Shown piece by piece: positions 43,207-52,321 of a stretch of 64,000 bases of DNA. A model generated the notes under the pieces. It did not search any database. It had not been told where the DNA came from and saw only the letters and a program-made list of their open reading frames with translations. Origin of the DNA: Anaerolineaceae bacterium. Its GTDB lineage: Bacteria; Chloroflexota; Anaerolineae; Anaerolineales; Anaerolineaceae. The stretch covers positions 28,863 through 92,862 of the forward strand of contig JAENZI010000011.1 of NCBI GenBank assembly GCA_016841365.1, in the 5' to 3' direction. The translations under genes and the position numbers were made by a program. Numbering within the stretch: the first letter of the stretch is position 1; every line of letters starts with the position of its first letter.

Positions 43207-46200
43207 ATGAAACTCACATCAACACTAACCAGACTGACTGTCGCATTTATGGTGCTTTTTTCGCAATTCAGCGGGGCTGTCAGTGTGTTTTCGCAAACGA
43301 CGGAGGCGCATCTGTTTGTCGATCCGGCGTCGTCCACGGCCAATACCTGCGGCACGCAGACGATCGCAATTGGTGTGGAGGATGTGGTAGATCTGACCGC
43401 ATTCGAATTAAGGGTCGATTTTGATCCGACTGTGGTCGAGATCACTGCGGTGGAAAACGGCGGCTTTTTGGTCGCCCCGGGTGAGCCGGCTTTCTATTCA
43501 CCAGACAATAACGATGGCGATTGGAACACGGATGGTTTCATACACTTTGGCATGGCACAGGAAGGTGATGGCACAGGTGACCCCACACCGGTTTCTGGTG
43601 CCGGAGACCTGATTACCATCACCTTTAAAGCACTTGAGCCGAATTCATCGGTAGATTTCGAAATTGACCCGGCACTTTCTATGCTGGTCGATTGGCCGGA
43701 TGCCTTTGAGATCCCCTTCACTGTGACGAATGGGACCGTGACTACAGAATCCTGTGCGCCGACGGACATTGCACTTTCAAATAACACTGTTTTGGAACTG
43801 CAGCCCATAGGGACGACGGTTGGTACCCTTACCACAACCGACCCCGATGCGAGTGATACGACCTTTACTTATTCCCTGGTGGATACGACTACTTATCCCG
43901 ACAATGCTGCTTTTTCGATCACGGGTGATCAACTGCTCACCGCAGAAATGTTTAATTATGACGACAAGAACACCTACACCATTAAGGTGCGCACCACAGA
44001 CCCCTGGGGTGAAACCTATGATGAGGTATTCACGATTGATGTGACATGGGTGCCGATTGCCACGGCTGATTCTTATCAAATCAAAGAAAATGGTTCCTTA
44101 GTGCTAACTGCACCTGGGGTTTTAGGGAATGATTATGCACCCGCAGATTATGTCTCATCACTGACTGCGCAACTTGTCACCGGGTTGACACCAGGCACTG
44201 GCACATTGGCGTTAAATTCTGATGGGTCATTGGTGTACGTCCCCCCGACGGATTGGAAGGGGGAGGCAAGCTTTACTTATCGTGCTTGTGCAACTGGCCT
44301 TTGTTCTGAGCCGGTAACCGTATCTATCGAGGTCCGGCAGGTGCCGGTGGCTGTCAATGATAGCTATTCGACCTATGTGGATCAGCCCCTCACGATCGCA
44401 GCACCTGGCGTCTTGACCAATGACACACTGGGTGAAGATCCATCTCTGACGGCAAATCTGGTCACAGGTGTTGATCCCCTTGAAGGGTCAGTAACGCTGA
44501 GCCCAGATGGTAGTTTCACCTTCACACCTGCCACAGGGTTCATTGGTGAAACCAGTTTCACCTACCGCGCCTGCGATACGGTTTTTTGTTCGGCAGCGGC
44601 AACTGTGACGATCACCGTGGTGGATGTACCTGTTGCGAATGATGACAATTATGTCACACCTCAGGATGAGACGCTGACGATTGCAGCACCTGGTGTGTTA
44701 TCGAACGATTCTGGTCCAGCAGGCGAAACATTGATCGCAGTTATAGAAACTGATCTGACCCCAGGTACGGGCAGCCTAACCTTAGGCAGTAATGGTTCCC
44801 TGACCTATATTCCGCCAGCCGGTTGGACGGGCAGCACAAGCTTCACCTACAAGGCTTGCTATGACAGTGTTTGTTCTGTACCTGCCACGGTGACGATTGA
44901 AGTCAAAGAAGTACCGGTGGCGGTGGCGGATTCTTATGAGGTGCCTGAAAATGGTTCCCTGAGCGTTCCTACACCCGGCGTGTTGGGGAATGATACTGCA
45001 CCAACGGGTGTGACTTTAACGGCTGTACTTGTGAGTGATATCCCAGGTGGTGAAGGAACATTAGTCTTTAATGCGGATGGCTCATTTGATTACACACCGC
45101 CAGCGGATTGGACAGGATCAACCAGTTTCACCTACCAGGCCTGCTATGACGGGATCTGTTCGGATCCGGTCACTGTGACCCTGGAAGTCAAACAGGTGCC
45201 AGTGGCAACAGTGGATGATTATGAGATGGCGAAAAACACCACACTGACTATCAGCACACCGGGTGTTTTGGGGAATGATACCGGTGGTGTGGGAGCCACC
45301 CTGACGGCAGCGCTGGTCAGTGATGTGGCATCAGGCACTTTAGTGCTTAATGCGAATGGGAGTTTCACTTATACTCCGACCACAGATTGGACGGGAACGG
45401 ATAGCTTCACCTACAAAGCCTGCGACGGCACGATTTGTTCCACGCCTGTCACTGTGACGATTGTGGTCAAGGCAGTGCCGGTGGCTGTGAATGATTCTTA
45501 TCTGACGGTCATCAATCAGGCGCTTGTTGTGGATGCAGCCAGCGGCGTTTTAGCTAATGACACTGCCCCTGTGGATGCCATCGCTGTTTTGGTGGATAAT
45601 GTTCCATCAGCGGCGGGTGGTTTGACTTTCAATGCTGATGGGAGCTTCACTTATACGCCAACGACGGATTGGATCGGCACAACCAGCTTCACTTATAAGG
45701 TCTGTGACGGCACGATTTGCTCAACGGCAGCGATGGTGACGATCCAGGTCAAAGATATCCCTGTGGCTGTAGATGATGATTATGAGACGCTGATCAACCA
45801 GACGCTGACGGTCACGGCCCCGGGTGTGCTTGGCAATGACCTTGCCCCAACCGGCGTCGTTTTGACGGCCGCCCTTATAGCAGATGTTCCGGTGGATGAT
45901 GGCACACTGACTTTCAATTCAGACGGCAGTTTTAGTTTTGTCCCGACGACCGATTGGACCGGGACGACCAGCTTCACCTATCAGGCTTGTGATGGCACAG
46001 TTTGTTCCAACACGGCTACGGTGACGATTGAGGTTAAAGGCATCCCGGTTGCCGTCGATGATGACTATGATTTACCGGTCAACGGTGTATTGAATATTTC
46101 GGCTCCGGGTGTGCTGGGGAATGATACCGGACCCACCGGTGTGACCTTGACTGCCACATTGGTGAGTGGTATCCCAACAGGGGAAGGGACCCTGGCATTG

Positions 46201-49200
46201 GATTCGGATGGCTCGTTTATTTACCTCCCGCCATCGGGTTGGATTGGTAGCACCAGCTTTACCTACAGAGCGTGTTATGACGGCATTTGCTCTGATCCTG
46301 CGACGGTTTCCATTGATGTTAAACAGGTGCCGGTTGCCCTAGATGATGCTTATGAGCTGCCAGAAGATGGTTCCCTGACGGTAGGCCCGCTTGACGGCGT
46401 GCTGGCGAATGACACCGCTGGGGCTGGTGCAACGCTCACTGCAGTCTTAGTGAGCGATATTCCCACTGGCGAAGGGACACTGACCCTGAACCTGGATGGT
46501 TCGTTCACTTATGACCCGCCTGCAGGGTGGACAGGATCAACCAGTTTCACCTACCAGGCTTGTGATGGATCAGTTTGCTCTGCTGCAGCGACGGTGACAA
46601 TTGAGGTTAAAGAAATCCCTGTTGCCGTGGACGATGATTACGAGACGCCGATCAACGTCACGTTGAATGAGAGCGCCCCGGGTGTGCTGGGGAACGATAC
46701 GGCACCTGACGGCGTCACGCTGACAGCGGCTCTGGTGGACGATGTGCCTGCAGCGGATGGCACGCTGACGCTGAATCCGGATGGAAGTTTTGACTTTGCA
46801 CCGGCGACGGACTTTGTTGGTGAAACGACCTTTACTTATCAGGCTTGTGATGGGACGGTTTGTTCCACGCCGGCAACGGTCACGATTGCGGTCAAGGTTG
46901 TACCCACAGCCGTGGCGGATAGTTATGAAACGCCAGTTAACGTCACATTGAATGAGCCGGCACCAGGTGTTTTGGAAAATGACACGGCACCAACGGGTGT
47001 GATTCTCACAGCTGTTCTGGTGGACGATATACCCACAGGCGAAGGTGATCTGACCCTCAATGCGGATGGCAGTTTAGCTTACATACCGCCGACCGATTGG
47101 GTTGGCTCGACTTCCTTTACGTATAAAGCCTGTGATGGCACAGTCTGTTCTACGCCTGTGACGGTAACGATCGATGTTAAGGATGTCGCGGTTGCAGTCG
47201 ATGATGATTACGAGACTCCGGTTAATGTCACGCTAAATGAGAGCGCCCCGGGTGTTCTTGAAAATGATACCGCACCTGTTGGTGCCACATTGACGGCTGT
47301 TTTGGTGGATGATGTCCCTACAGGTGAAGGATCATTGACCTTGAATTCGGATGGTAGTTTTGAGTTTATACCAACAACAGATTGGTCTGGCAGCACAACC
47401 TTTACCTATAAAGCCTGTGATGGCACGGTATGTTCAGCTCCCGCGACGGTCACGATTGAAGTGAAAGTTGTTCCCACAGCCGTAGCGGATGACTATGAGA
47501 CGCCGGTCAATGTCACATTGAACGTGGCTGACCCGGGCGTTTTATCAAATGACCTCGCACCGATTGGTGTATCACTGACAGCAGAATTAGTGAGTGATGT
47601 GCCGACTGGCGAAGGCACGCTGACCTTCAACGCTGACGGCAGTTTTGATTACACGCCGCCGGCGGATTGGGTTGATTCAACCACTTTTACTTACAAAGCC
47701 TGCGACGGTACGGTTTGTTCTGAACCGGTTACGGTGACCATTGAAGTCAAAGAAGTGCCGGTTGCCGTTGCAGATTCTTATGAATTGCCCGAAGAAGGAT
47801 CATTGGTCGTAAACGCCGCTGATGGCGTGTTGGCGAACGATACAGCGGCAGTTGGCGTTACCCTGACGGCAGTTTTAGCGAGTGACATACCTGATGGTGA
47901 AGGCAGCCTGACCCTGAACACCGATGGCTCGTTTAGTTACACCCCGCCTGCGGGTTGGTCTGGTACGACCAGTTTCACCTATCAGGCATGTGATGGGACG
48001 GTATGCTCTGCGCCGGTCACAGTGACGATTGTGGTCAAGGAAGTGCCTGTGGCTGTCAATGATGCCTATGATACACCCATTAATGTGGTCCTCAATGTTG
48101 CTGCGCCTGGCGTGTTGACAAATGATACAGCACCAATAGGCGTCAGCCTGACGGCTGAACTGGTGACGGATATCCCGCCGGCACAAGGTGCACTGACATT
48201 CAATGCGGATGGCAGTCTCTCTTATACACCGCTGGTCGGGTGGACGGGGACAACCTCTTTCACCTACCGGGCTTGTGACGGCACAGTCTGTTCTGAGCCA
48301 GCCACAGTGAGCATTTCAGTAAAACAGGTGCCGGTTGCCGCTGATGATGACTATGAAGTGGCAGAAAACAGCACGTTGACAGTGCTCCCAGCCGATGGTG
48401 TGCTGATCAATGACAGCGGCGCTGTTGGTGCGACATTAACCACCGCTCTGGTTACCGATATACCCAGTGGTGAGGGCAGTTTGACCCTCGATGCGGATGG
48501 CGGTTTTACTTACACCCCGCTAACAGACTTTGTAGGATCGACCAGCTTTACTTACAAGGCTTGTGATGGCACAGTATGTTCTGCGCCGGCTACGGTCACG
48601 ATTGTCGTCAAAGAACTGCCTGTGGCGACGGATGATGACTATTTCACGCCTGAGAATACGGTGCTGAACGTGGTGGCGGCAGGTGTGTTGGCAAATGACA
48701 CGGGTCCAGTTGGCGTCACACTGGCGGCTGTGCTTGTGGATGACATCCCAACAGGCGAAGGGTCATTGACCTTGAATGCCAACGGTAGTTTCGATTACAC
48801 GCCGCCAACGGATTGGGTCGGTACAACCACCTTCACTTACCGGGCCTGTTATGAATCAGTTTATTGCTCCACAGCGGCAACGGTGACTATCGATGTTTTG
48901 GGCCCACCTGAGGTGGTTGATGATGATTATGTGATGTTGATGAACAAGACGCTTGATGTGGCGGCGCCTGGCGTGTTAGGTAATGATACCGGTCCGATTG
49001 GGGAAACATTGCTCGCTGATTTGGTGACCGATGTACCTACGGGTGAAGGTGATCTCACCTTACACACGGATGGTAGTTTTGAATATACGCCGCCAGAGGA
49101 TTGGTTTGGAACGACCAGCTTCAGCTATCGTGCTTGCTATGGTCTGATTTGTTCGGATTTAGCAACTGTGACGATTACGGTTCTTGAATCGCCCTGTATC

Positions 49201-50040
49201 ATTGTAGAACCCTGGAGCATTGATCACACAATGGTGCCAAATGACACGGATACATTGGACCTGACGGTGACCAATACCTGCTCACAAGCTGTTGACTTTG
49301 AAATCTTGGAGAAGCGCACCGTTAGCCGCCAGGGTTTTGAGGCTGGGGTGATGCCGCCTCCAGGAGGGTGGGAGAAGGTCCATGATGGCACAACAGCCAA
49401 CCAATGGACAGTCGTGCACAAAGATTCATACCCGGATTATGTGGACGATGGCAATTTAGCGGCATGGGTCAGATATGATGATAACAATCCTTCTGATGAG
49501 TGGCTGATCTCACCGGTATTTGACACCAGTTCACTCTCCGATCTGGTCTTGAGTTTCAGCGCTTATTCCGACACGAAATATCCTGGCGCTACCGTCAAGG
49601 TTTGGGTGCTGGATACAAATGAAGATCCGCTGACGGCGGAACCCTTATGGGATTTGATCCGTGATGAAGACTGGACGGTCACCGATTACCGCAGGGTGAC
49701 TGTGGACCTGAGCGAGTTTGATGGGTATGGTTTGATCCGGGTTGCCTGGCAGTATGTCGGCCAGGCAGGTCAATCCTTCGGGTTGGATAACGTCGATATC
49801 AGCCGAGCCGGCGGAATGCCCTGGCTTTCGGAGACACCGCTGACGGGTTCGATCCCGGCTGGCAGTTCGCAAGATATCACAGTAACCTTTAATACGACTG
49901 GTTTGACAGTACGCAATTACTTCGGGTCGTTATTTGTGGGCAGTGACCCACGACCTGGTTTCGGCATCCCGGTGACCTTGCGTGTTGTAGAAGAAGAGGA
50001 TGAAGGCTACGGGATTTACTTCCCGATATTTGGCCACTAA
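43207..50040 (+). CDS. Giant cohesin + 18 tandem-95 repeat surface protein (2277 aa)
   Basis: Signal peptide ~1-31. N-terminal cohesin ~33-182 (VDLTAFELRVDFDPTVVEI; one Cys near each end, NTCGT and ESC). A cadherin-like domain ~183-280 (TTDPDASDTTFTYSLVD...FTIDVT) is followed by 18 tandem ~95-aa Ig/cadherin-like (Big_9 type) repeats, residues ~282-1994, each of the pattern PVAVDDDY...PGVLGNDTAP...GTLTLNxDGSF...TSFTYxACDGTVCS. The last ~280 residues hold an Ig-like stretch, a choice-of-anchor-like segment (RQGFEAGVMPPPGGWEK) and a BACON-like end, finishing YGIYFPIFGH. No membrane helix. It resembles a long fibrous adhesin, exposing a cohesin at its tip. Last gene of the operon. Confidence 0.9.
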   Translation: MKLTSTLTRLTVAFMVLFSQFSGAVSVFSQTTEAHLFVDPASSTANTCGTQTIAIGVEDVVDLTAFELRVDFDPTVVEITAVENGGFLVAPGEPAFYSPDNNDGDWNTDGFIHFGMAQEGDGTGDPTPVSGAGDLITITFKALEPNSSVDFEIDPALSMLVDWPDAFEIPFTVTNGTVTTESCAPTDIALSNNTVLELQPIGTTVGTLTTTDPDASDTTFTYSLVDTTTYPDNAAFSITGDQLLTAEMFNYDDKNTYTIKVRTTDPWGETYDEVFTIDVTWVPIATADSYQIKENGSLVLTAPGVLGNDYAPADYVSSLTAQLVTGLTPGTGTLALNSDGSLVYVPPTDWKGEASFTYRACATGLCSEPVTVSIEVRQVPVAVNDSYSTYVDQPLTIAAPGVLTNDTLGEDPSLTANLVTGVDPLEGSVTLSPDGSFTFTPATGFIGETSFTYRACDTVFCSAAATVTITVVDVPVANDDNYVTPQDETLTIAAPGVLSNDSGPAGETLIAVIETDLTPGTGSLTLGSNGSLTYIPPAGWTGSTSFTYKACYDSVCSVPATVTIEVKEVPVAVADSYEVPENGSLSVPTPGVLGNDTAPTGVTLTAVLVSDIPGGEGTLVFNADGSFDYTPPADWTGSTSFTYQACYDGICSDPVTVTLEVKQVPVATVDDYEMAKNTTLTISTPGVLGNDTGGVGATLTAALVSDVASGTLVLNANGSFTYTPTTDWTGTDSFTYKACDGTICSTPVTVTIVVKAVPVAVNDSYLTVINQALVVDAASGVLANDTAPVDAIAVLVDNVPSAAGGLTFNADGSFTYTPTTDWIGTTSFTYKVCDGTICSTAAMVTIQVKDIPVAVDDDYETLINQTLTVTAPGVLGNDLAPTGVVLTAALIADVPVDDGTLTFNSDGSFSFVPTTDWTGTTSFTYQACDGTVCSNTATVTIEVKGIPVAVDDDYDLPVNGVLNISAPGVLGNDTGPTGVTLTATLVSGIPTGEGTLALDSDGSFIYLPPSGWIGSTSFTYRACYDGICSDPATVSIDVKQVPVALDDAYELPEDGSLTVGPLDGVLANDTAGAGATLTAVLVSDIPTGEGTLTLNLDGSFTYDPPAGWTGSTSFTYQACDGSVCSAAATVTIEVKEIPVAVDDDYETPINVTLNESAPGVLGNDTAPDGVTLTAALVDDVPAADGTLTLNPDGSFDFAPATDFVGETTFTYQACDGTVCSTPATVTIAVKVVPTAVADSYETPVNVTLNEPAPGVLENDTAPTGVILTAVLVDDIPTGEGDLTLNADGSLAYIPPTDWVGSTSFTYKACDGTVCSTPVTVTIDVKDVAVAVDDDYETPVNVTLNESAPGVLENDTAPVGATLTAVLVDDVPTGEGSLTLNSDGSFEFIPTTDWSGSTTFTYKACDGTVCSAPATVTIEVKVVPTAVADDYETPVNVTLNVADPGVLSNDLAPIGVSLTAELVSDVPTGEGTLTFNADGSFDYTPPADWVDSTTFTYKACDGTVCSEPVTVTIEVKEVPVAVADSYELPEEGSLVVNAADGVLANDTAAVGVTLTAVLASDIPDGEGSLTLNTDGSFSYTPPAGWSGTTSFTYQACDGTVCSAPVTVTIVVKEVPVAVNDAYDTPINVVLNVAAPGVLTNDTAPIGVSLTAELVTDIPPAQGALTFNADGSLSYTPLVGWTGTTSFTYRACDGTVCSEPATVSISVKQVPVAADDDYEVAENSTLTVLPADGVLINDSGAVGATLTTALVTDIPSGEGSLTLDADGGFTYTPLTDFVGSTSFTYKACDGTVCSAPATVTIVVKELPVATDDDYFTPENTVLNVVAAGVLANDTGPVGVTLAAVLVDDIPTGEGSLTLNANGSFDYTPPTDWVGTTTFTYRACYESVYCSTAATVTIDVLGPPEVVDDDYVMLMNKTLDVAAPGVLGNDTGPIGETLLADLVTDVPTGEGDLTLHTDGSFEYTPPEDWFGTTSFSYRACYGLICSDLATVTITVLESPCIIVEPWSIDHTMVPNDTDTLDLTVTNTCSQAVDFEILEKRTVSRQGFEAGVMPPPGGWEKVHDGTTANQWTVVHKDSYPDYVDDGNLAAWVRYDDNNPSDEWLISPVFDTSSLSDLVLSFSAYSDTKYPGATVKVWVLDTNEDPLTAEPLWDLIRDEDWTVTDYRRVTVDLSEFDGYGLIRVAWQYVGQAGQSFGLDNVDISRAGGMPWLSETPLTGSIPAGSSQDITVTFNTTGLTVRNYFGSLFVGSDPRPGFGIPVTLRVVEEEDEGYGIYFPIFGH
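44050..49188 (+). repeat. 18 tandem ~285-bp (95-aa) repeats
   Basis: Repeats begin at VPIATADSY (44050) and end at VTITVLE (about 49188). Unit length is 92-96 codons. Every unit has two Cys in C-x4-C near its end (C-x5-C in unit 17, which has one inserted residue). The units differ by many substitutions in DNA, so the array is older than the 459-bp repeats of the 1499-aa gene. Confidence 0.93.
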
Positions 50041-50067
50041 TCTTTGATTGATTAAACAAATACGAAA

Positions 50068-50106
50068 AAGGGCTGCCTGAAAAGGCAGCCCTTAAGTTTT
50101 AATTTT
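50068..50106 (+). terminator. Terminator of the cohesin operon
   Basis: AAGGGCTGCCT (50068-50078) and AGGCAGCCCTT (50083-50093) form a perfect 11-bp stem with a GAAA loop, followed by AAGTTTTAATTTT. It lies 28 bp after the stop codon. Confidence 0.92.
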
Positions 50107-50176
50107 GGATGGATACTCGCCTAACTGGTCAGGACGCTCTCCTTCTTTAGTTCATTTCCGTTTGTACGAACTATTC

Positions 50177-50917
50177 CTAAGGCTTTACTAAATCATCCGT
50201 TGCGGTAGGCACAGGGGTCGGCGGTGGTGGTTGCGTGGGAGGCGGTTGCGTGGGTGGTGGCGGTTGGGTGGGTGCCGGAGCGCTGGTCGGCCGTTGTGTG
50301 TTAGTCGGCTGCGGGATGTATACCGGTCGTGTCGCGGTCCGGGTGGGGGTTGTGGTGGGGGTTTCTGTTGCCGTCTGGGTGACAGTAGGCGTCAACGTGG
50401 TTGTTGGGCTTGATGTCAGCGTGGGTGACGGGGTTGATGTATCCGGGAGTGGCGTGCGGGTTGAGGTGCTGGTCGGTGTCAATGTTGCCGTAAAGGTTTG
50501 CGTTGGGGGGAGGGTGGCTGTGGCAGTTGGCCTCGTAAAGAGCGCCTGGATTCTGTCGCCAAGATCAAACCCTGTGCGTGCGCTAATTGTGCTAATGCCC
50601 CAAAACAAAAGGGATGCACCAATGAGCGCGATGACTATCCAGAGCCACTTGCTCTGGAAATACTTTTTAATCCCTGGCGGGTAACCACGCAAGGATTTTG
50701 GGAATCCATCGATCCAGCCGTTGATAAACCCTGGGCAGTCCACATGAGCTTGATGCATGCAGGTGCTGCGCTGGTAATCCATTGAAACACGCACGGGTTT
50801 CTTTAGGATATGGCAGGCATGCTCCTGGTTCGGAAAGATTGCCGTTGTCCTTGGATCATCGATTAATCCAAGAAATGGACAGGTGTTTGATTCTGCTGGA
50901 TTGTGTGTATCACTCAT
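50177..50917 (-). CDS. Membrane protein with Cys-rich N-terminus and long Thr/Pro extracellular tail
   Basis: 246 aa. The cytosolic N-terminus has a conserved-looking Cys-rich block, SNTCPFLGLIDDPRTTAIFP, HACHIL, RSTCMHQAHVDCPGF, similar to a short zinc-binding-like module I recall in front of LysM proteins in Chloroflexi and Actinobacteria (from memory, not searched). One transmembrane helix follows (WLWIVIALIGASLLFWGIST, ~94-113), then a Thr/Ser/Pro-rich tail to the end (TPTSTSTRTPLPDTST, TQPPPPTQPPP). The orientation places the Thr/Pro stalk outside, with no folded domain beyond it. Function unknown; position next to the cohesin cluster is suggestive only. Confidence 0.8.
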   Translation of the reverse strand: MSDTHNPAESNTCPFLGLIDDPRTTAIFPNQEHACHILKKPVRVSMDYQRSTCMHQAHVDCPGFINGWIDGFPKSLRGYPPGIKKYFQSKWLWIVIALIGASLLFWGISTISARTGFDLGDRIQALFTRPTATATLPPTQTFTATLTPTSTSTRTPLPDTSTPSPTLTSSPTTTLTPTVTQTATETPTTTPTRTATRPVYIPQPTNTQRPTSAPAPTQPPPPTQPPPTQPPPPTPVPTATDDLVKP

Positions 50918-51198
50918 ATTCGTTTTTCACTTATACTCATGTACTGCTAAGAAATGATTTCCCTAACGGTTGTTAATCCGACCTTTAGGACAATTATACT
51001 ATCAACTTTGGAAAAATTGGTTAATTGTTAAAATTCGGTAACGGATCATTTATACAATAATTAACCTTATCTGATAATCTGCTAAAAAATAGCTGCTCCG
51101 AATCGGTATTCGTGTGAATAAGACGGATCCTTTTCTTTGAGGTCAAAATTAGATGTGCATGTATCATACCTGATCCTATTCCCTTTTGGATTTTAATA
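50918..51198. other. AT-rich intergenic region upstream of rpsB
   Basis: Contains no recognisable gene; a divergent promoter for the Cys-rich protein is expected here but no strong hexamer pair was found. Confidence 0.4.
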
Positions 51199-51207
51199 TG
51201 CTATACT
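51199..51207 (+). promoter_or_regulatory. Extended -10 promoter of rpsB
   Basis: TGC-TATACT is an extended -10 (TGn plus hexamer) about 125 bp upstream of rpsB; there is no good -35, as is normal for extended -10 promoters. Confidence 0.55.
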
Positions 51208-51246
51208 AATTCCGCTGTCAAATCGAGTTGACAGCATCATTTCACA

Positions 51247-51306
51247 CGCTTCCGGATTTGTTCTGCGTGCCCATATGATGGGTTAGGGACAAGCCAGAAG
51301 GAAGCG
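51247..51306 (+). ncRNA. Structured rpsB leader (putative S2 autoregulatory element)
   Basis: Three nested stems can be drawn: CGCTTCC (51247-51253) with GGAAGCG (51300-51306), TTCTG (51261-51265) with CAGAA (51295-51299), and CCCAT (51270-51274) with ATGGG (51278-51282). The structure lies in the predicted rpsB 5' untranslated region, 27 bp before the ATG. Ribosomal protein operons, including rpsB-tsf, commonly have such autoregulatory leaders; this one is inferred from pairing only. Confidence 0.55.
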
Positions 51307-51333
51307 GAGGACTAAAACGCAAAGGAGTTTTAA

Positions 51334-52281
51334 ATGTCACCTACTGTCACAATGAAGGCGCTCTTAGAGAGCGGCGTCCATTTTGGTCATCGCACCAACA
51401 AATGGAATCCCAAAATGCGTTCCTACATCTTTACCGAACGCAACGGCATCCATATCATTGACCTGCAGCAAACAGTTCAATTGCTGGATGAAGCATATGA
51501 ATTTGTGCGCGAAAAAGTTTCCCAGGGCGGCACCATGCTGTTCGTGGGCACCAAGCGTCAGGCACAAGACACAATCCGCGAAGAGGCGGAGCGTTGTGGG
51601 ATGCCCTATGTCAATGAACGTTGGCTGGGCGGTACGATCACGAACTGGTTCACTATTCAAAAACGGATCTTTGAACTTGAGCGGTTGGAACGGATGCGCG
51701 ACAGCGGCCAGATTGATCTGCTGACTAAAAAAGAAGGCTTGATGATCGAGCGCGAAATCGAACGTCTTGATACACGTCTGCACGGTATCCGCACCATGAA
51801 ACGCTTGCCCGACATTCTATTCGTTGTAGATGTAATGCGCGAAGAAACCGCAGTGCACGAAGCAAATCTCAATGACATCCCCGTGATCGCTATGATCGAT
51901 ACTAACTGCGATCCCAAGAACGTAGATTACGTGATTCCCTCCAATGATGATGCGATCCGCGCCATCAAATTGCTGGTTGGCAAGATGGCTGATGCAGTTA
52001 TGGAAGGTCGCGCCATCCGCAGCAAAGAAGATGAAGATGAAGAGATGATGGCAGCCCCAATGCCCGAAGAAGTATCTCGCTTCATCGAAGATGATGATGA
52101 GTTGGAAGACGAAGTGTTACTGGGCGAATCGACCCTAAAGCACCTCGGGTCCTCCCAGAAACCCAAGCCCAAGAAACATCAAATTGAGGAAGAGGATGAG
52201 GAAGAGCTCGAGCTGGATGTGGAAGAGGACGAAGAAGAGGTTGATGAGGATTCCGCCGAAGGCGACGTTGACGAAGACTGA
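51334..52281 (+). CDS. rpsB: 30S ribosomal protein S2 with acidic C-terminal extension
   Basis: 315 aa; typical S2 is about 230-260. Core motifs [61 protein letters not shown] and [30 protein letters not shown] are normal. Residues ~228-315 form an extra tail that is extremely rich in Asp and Glu ([20 protein letters not shown]) with one basic patch KPKPKKHQ. Shine-Dalgarno AAAGGAG precedes the ATG. It is first in the rpsB-tsf operon. Confidence 0.97.
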   Translation: MSPTVTMKALLESGVHFGHRTNKWNPKMRSYIFTERNGIHIIDLQQTVQLLDEAYEFVREKVSQGGTMLFVGTKRQAQDTIREEAERCGMPYVNERWLGGTITNWFTIQKRIFELERLERMRDSGQIDLLTKKEGLMIEREIERLDTRLHGIRTMKRLPDILFVVDVMREETAVHEANLNDIPVIAMIDTNCDPKNVDYVIPSNDDAIRAIKLLVGKMADAVMEGRAIRSKEDEDEEMMAAPMPEEVSRFIEDDDELEDEVLLGESTLKHLGSSQKPKPKKHQIEEEDEEELELDVEEDEEEVDEDSAEGDVDED

Positions 52282-52321
52282 ACAACACAGCACTTGAATT
52301 AAGATAGGAAATTAAGAGATT

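Noticed and set aside
44050..49188. Periodic ~285-bp repeats considered as CRISPR or other non-coding array
   Set aside because: Unit length is a multiple of three with an uninterrupted reading frame and conserved protein pattern; spacers are absent.
50235..50684. Plus-strand 149-codon Gly/Val-rich frame
   Set aside because: Low-complexity antisense of the Thr/Pro-rich tail of the minus-strand membrane protein.
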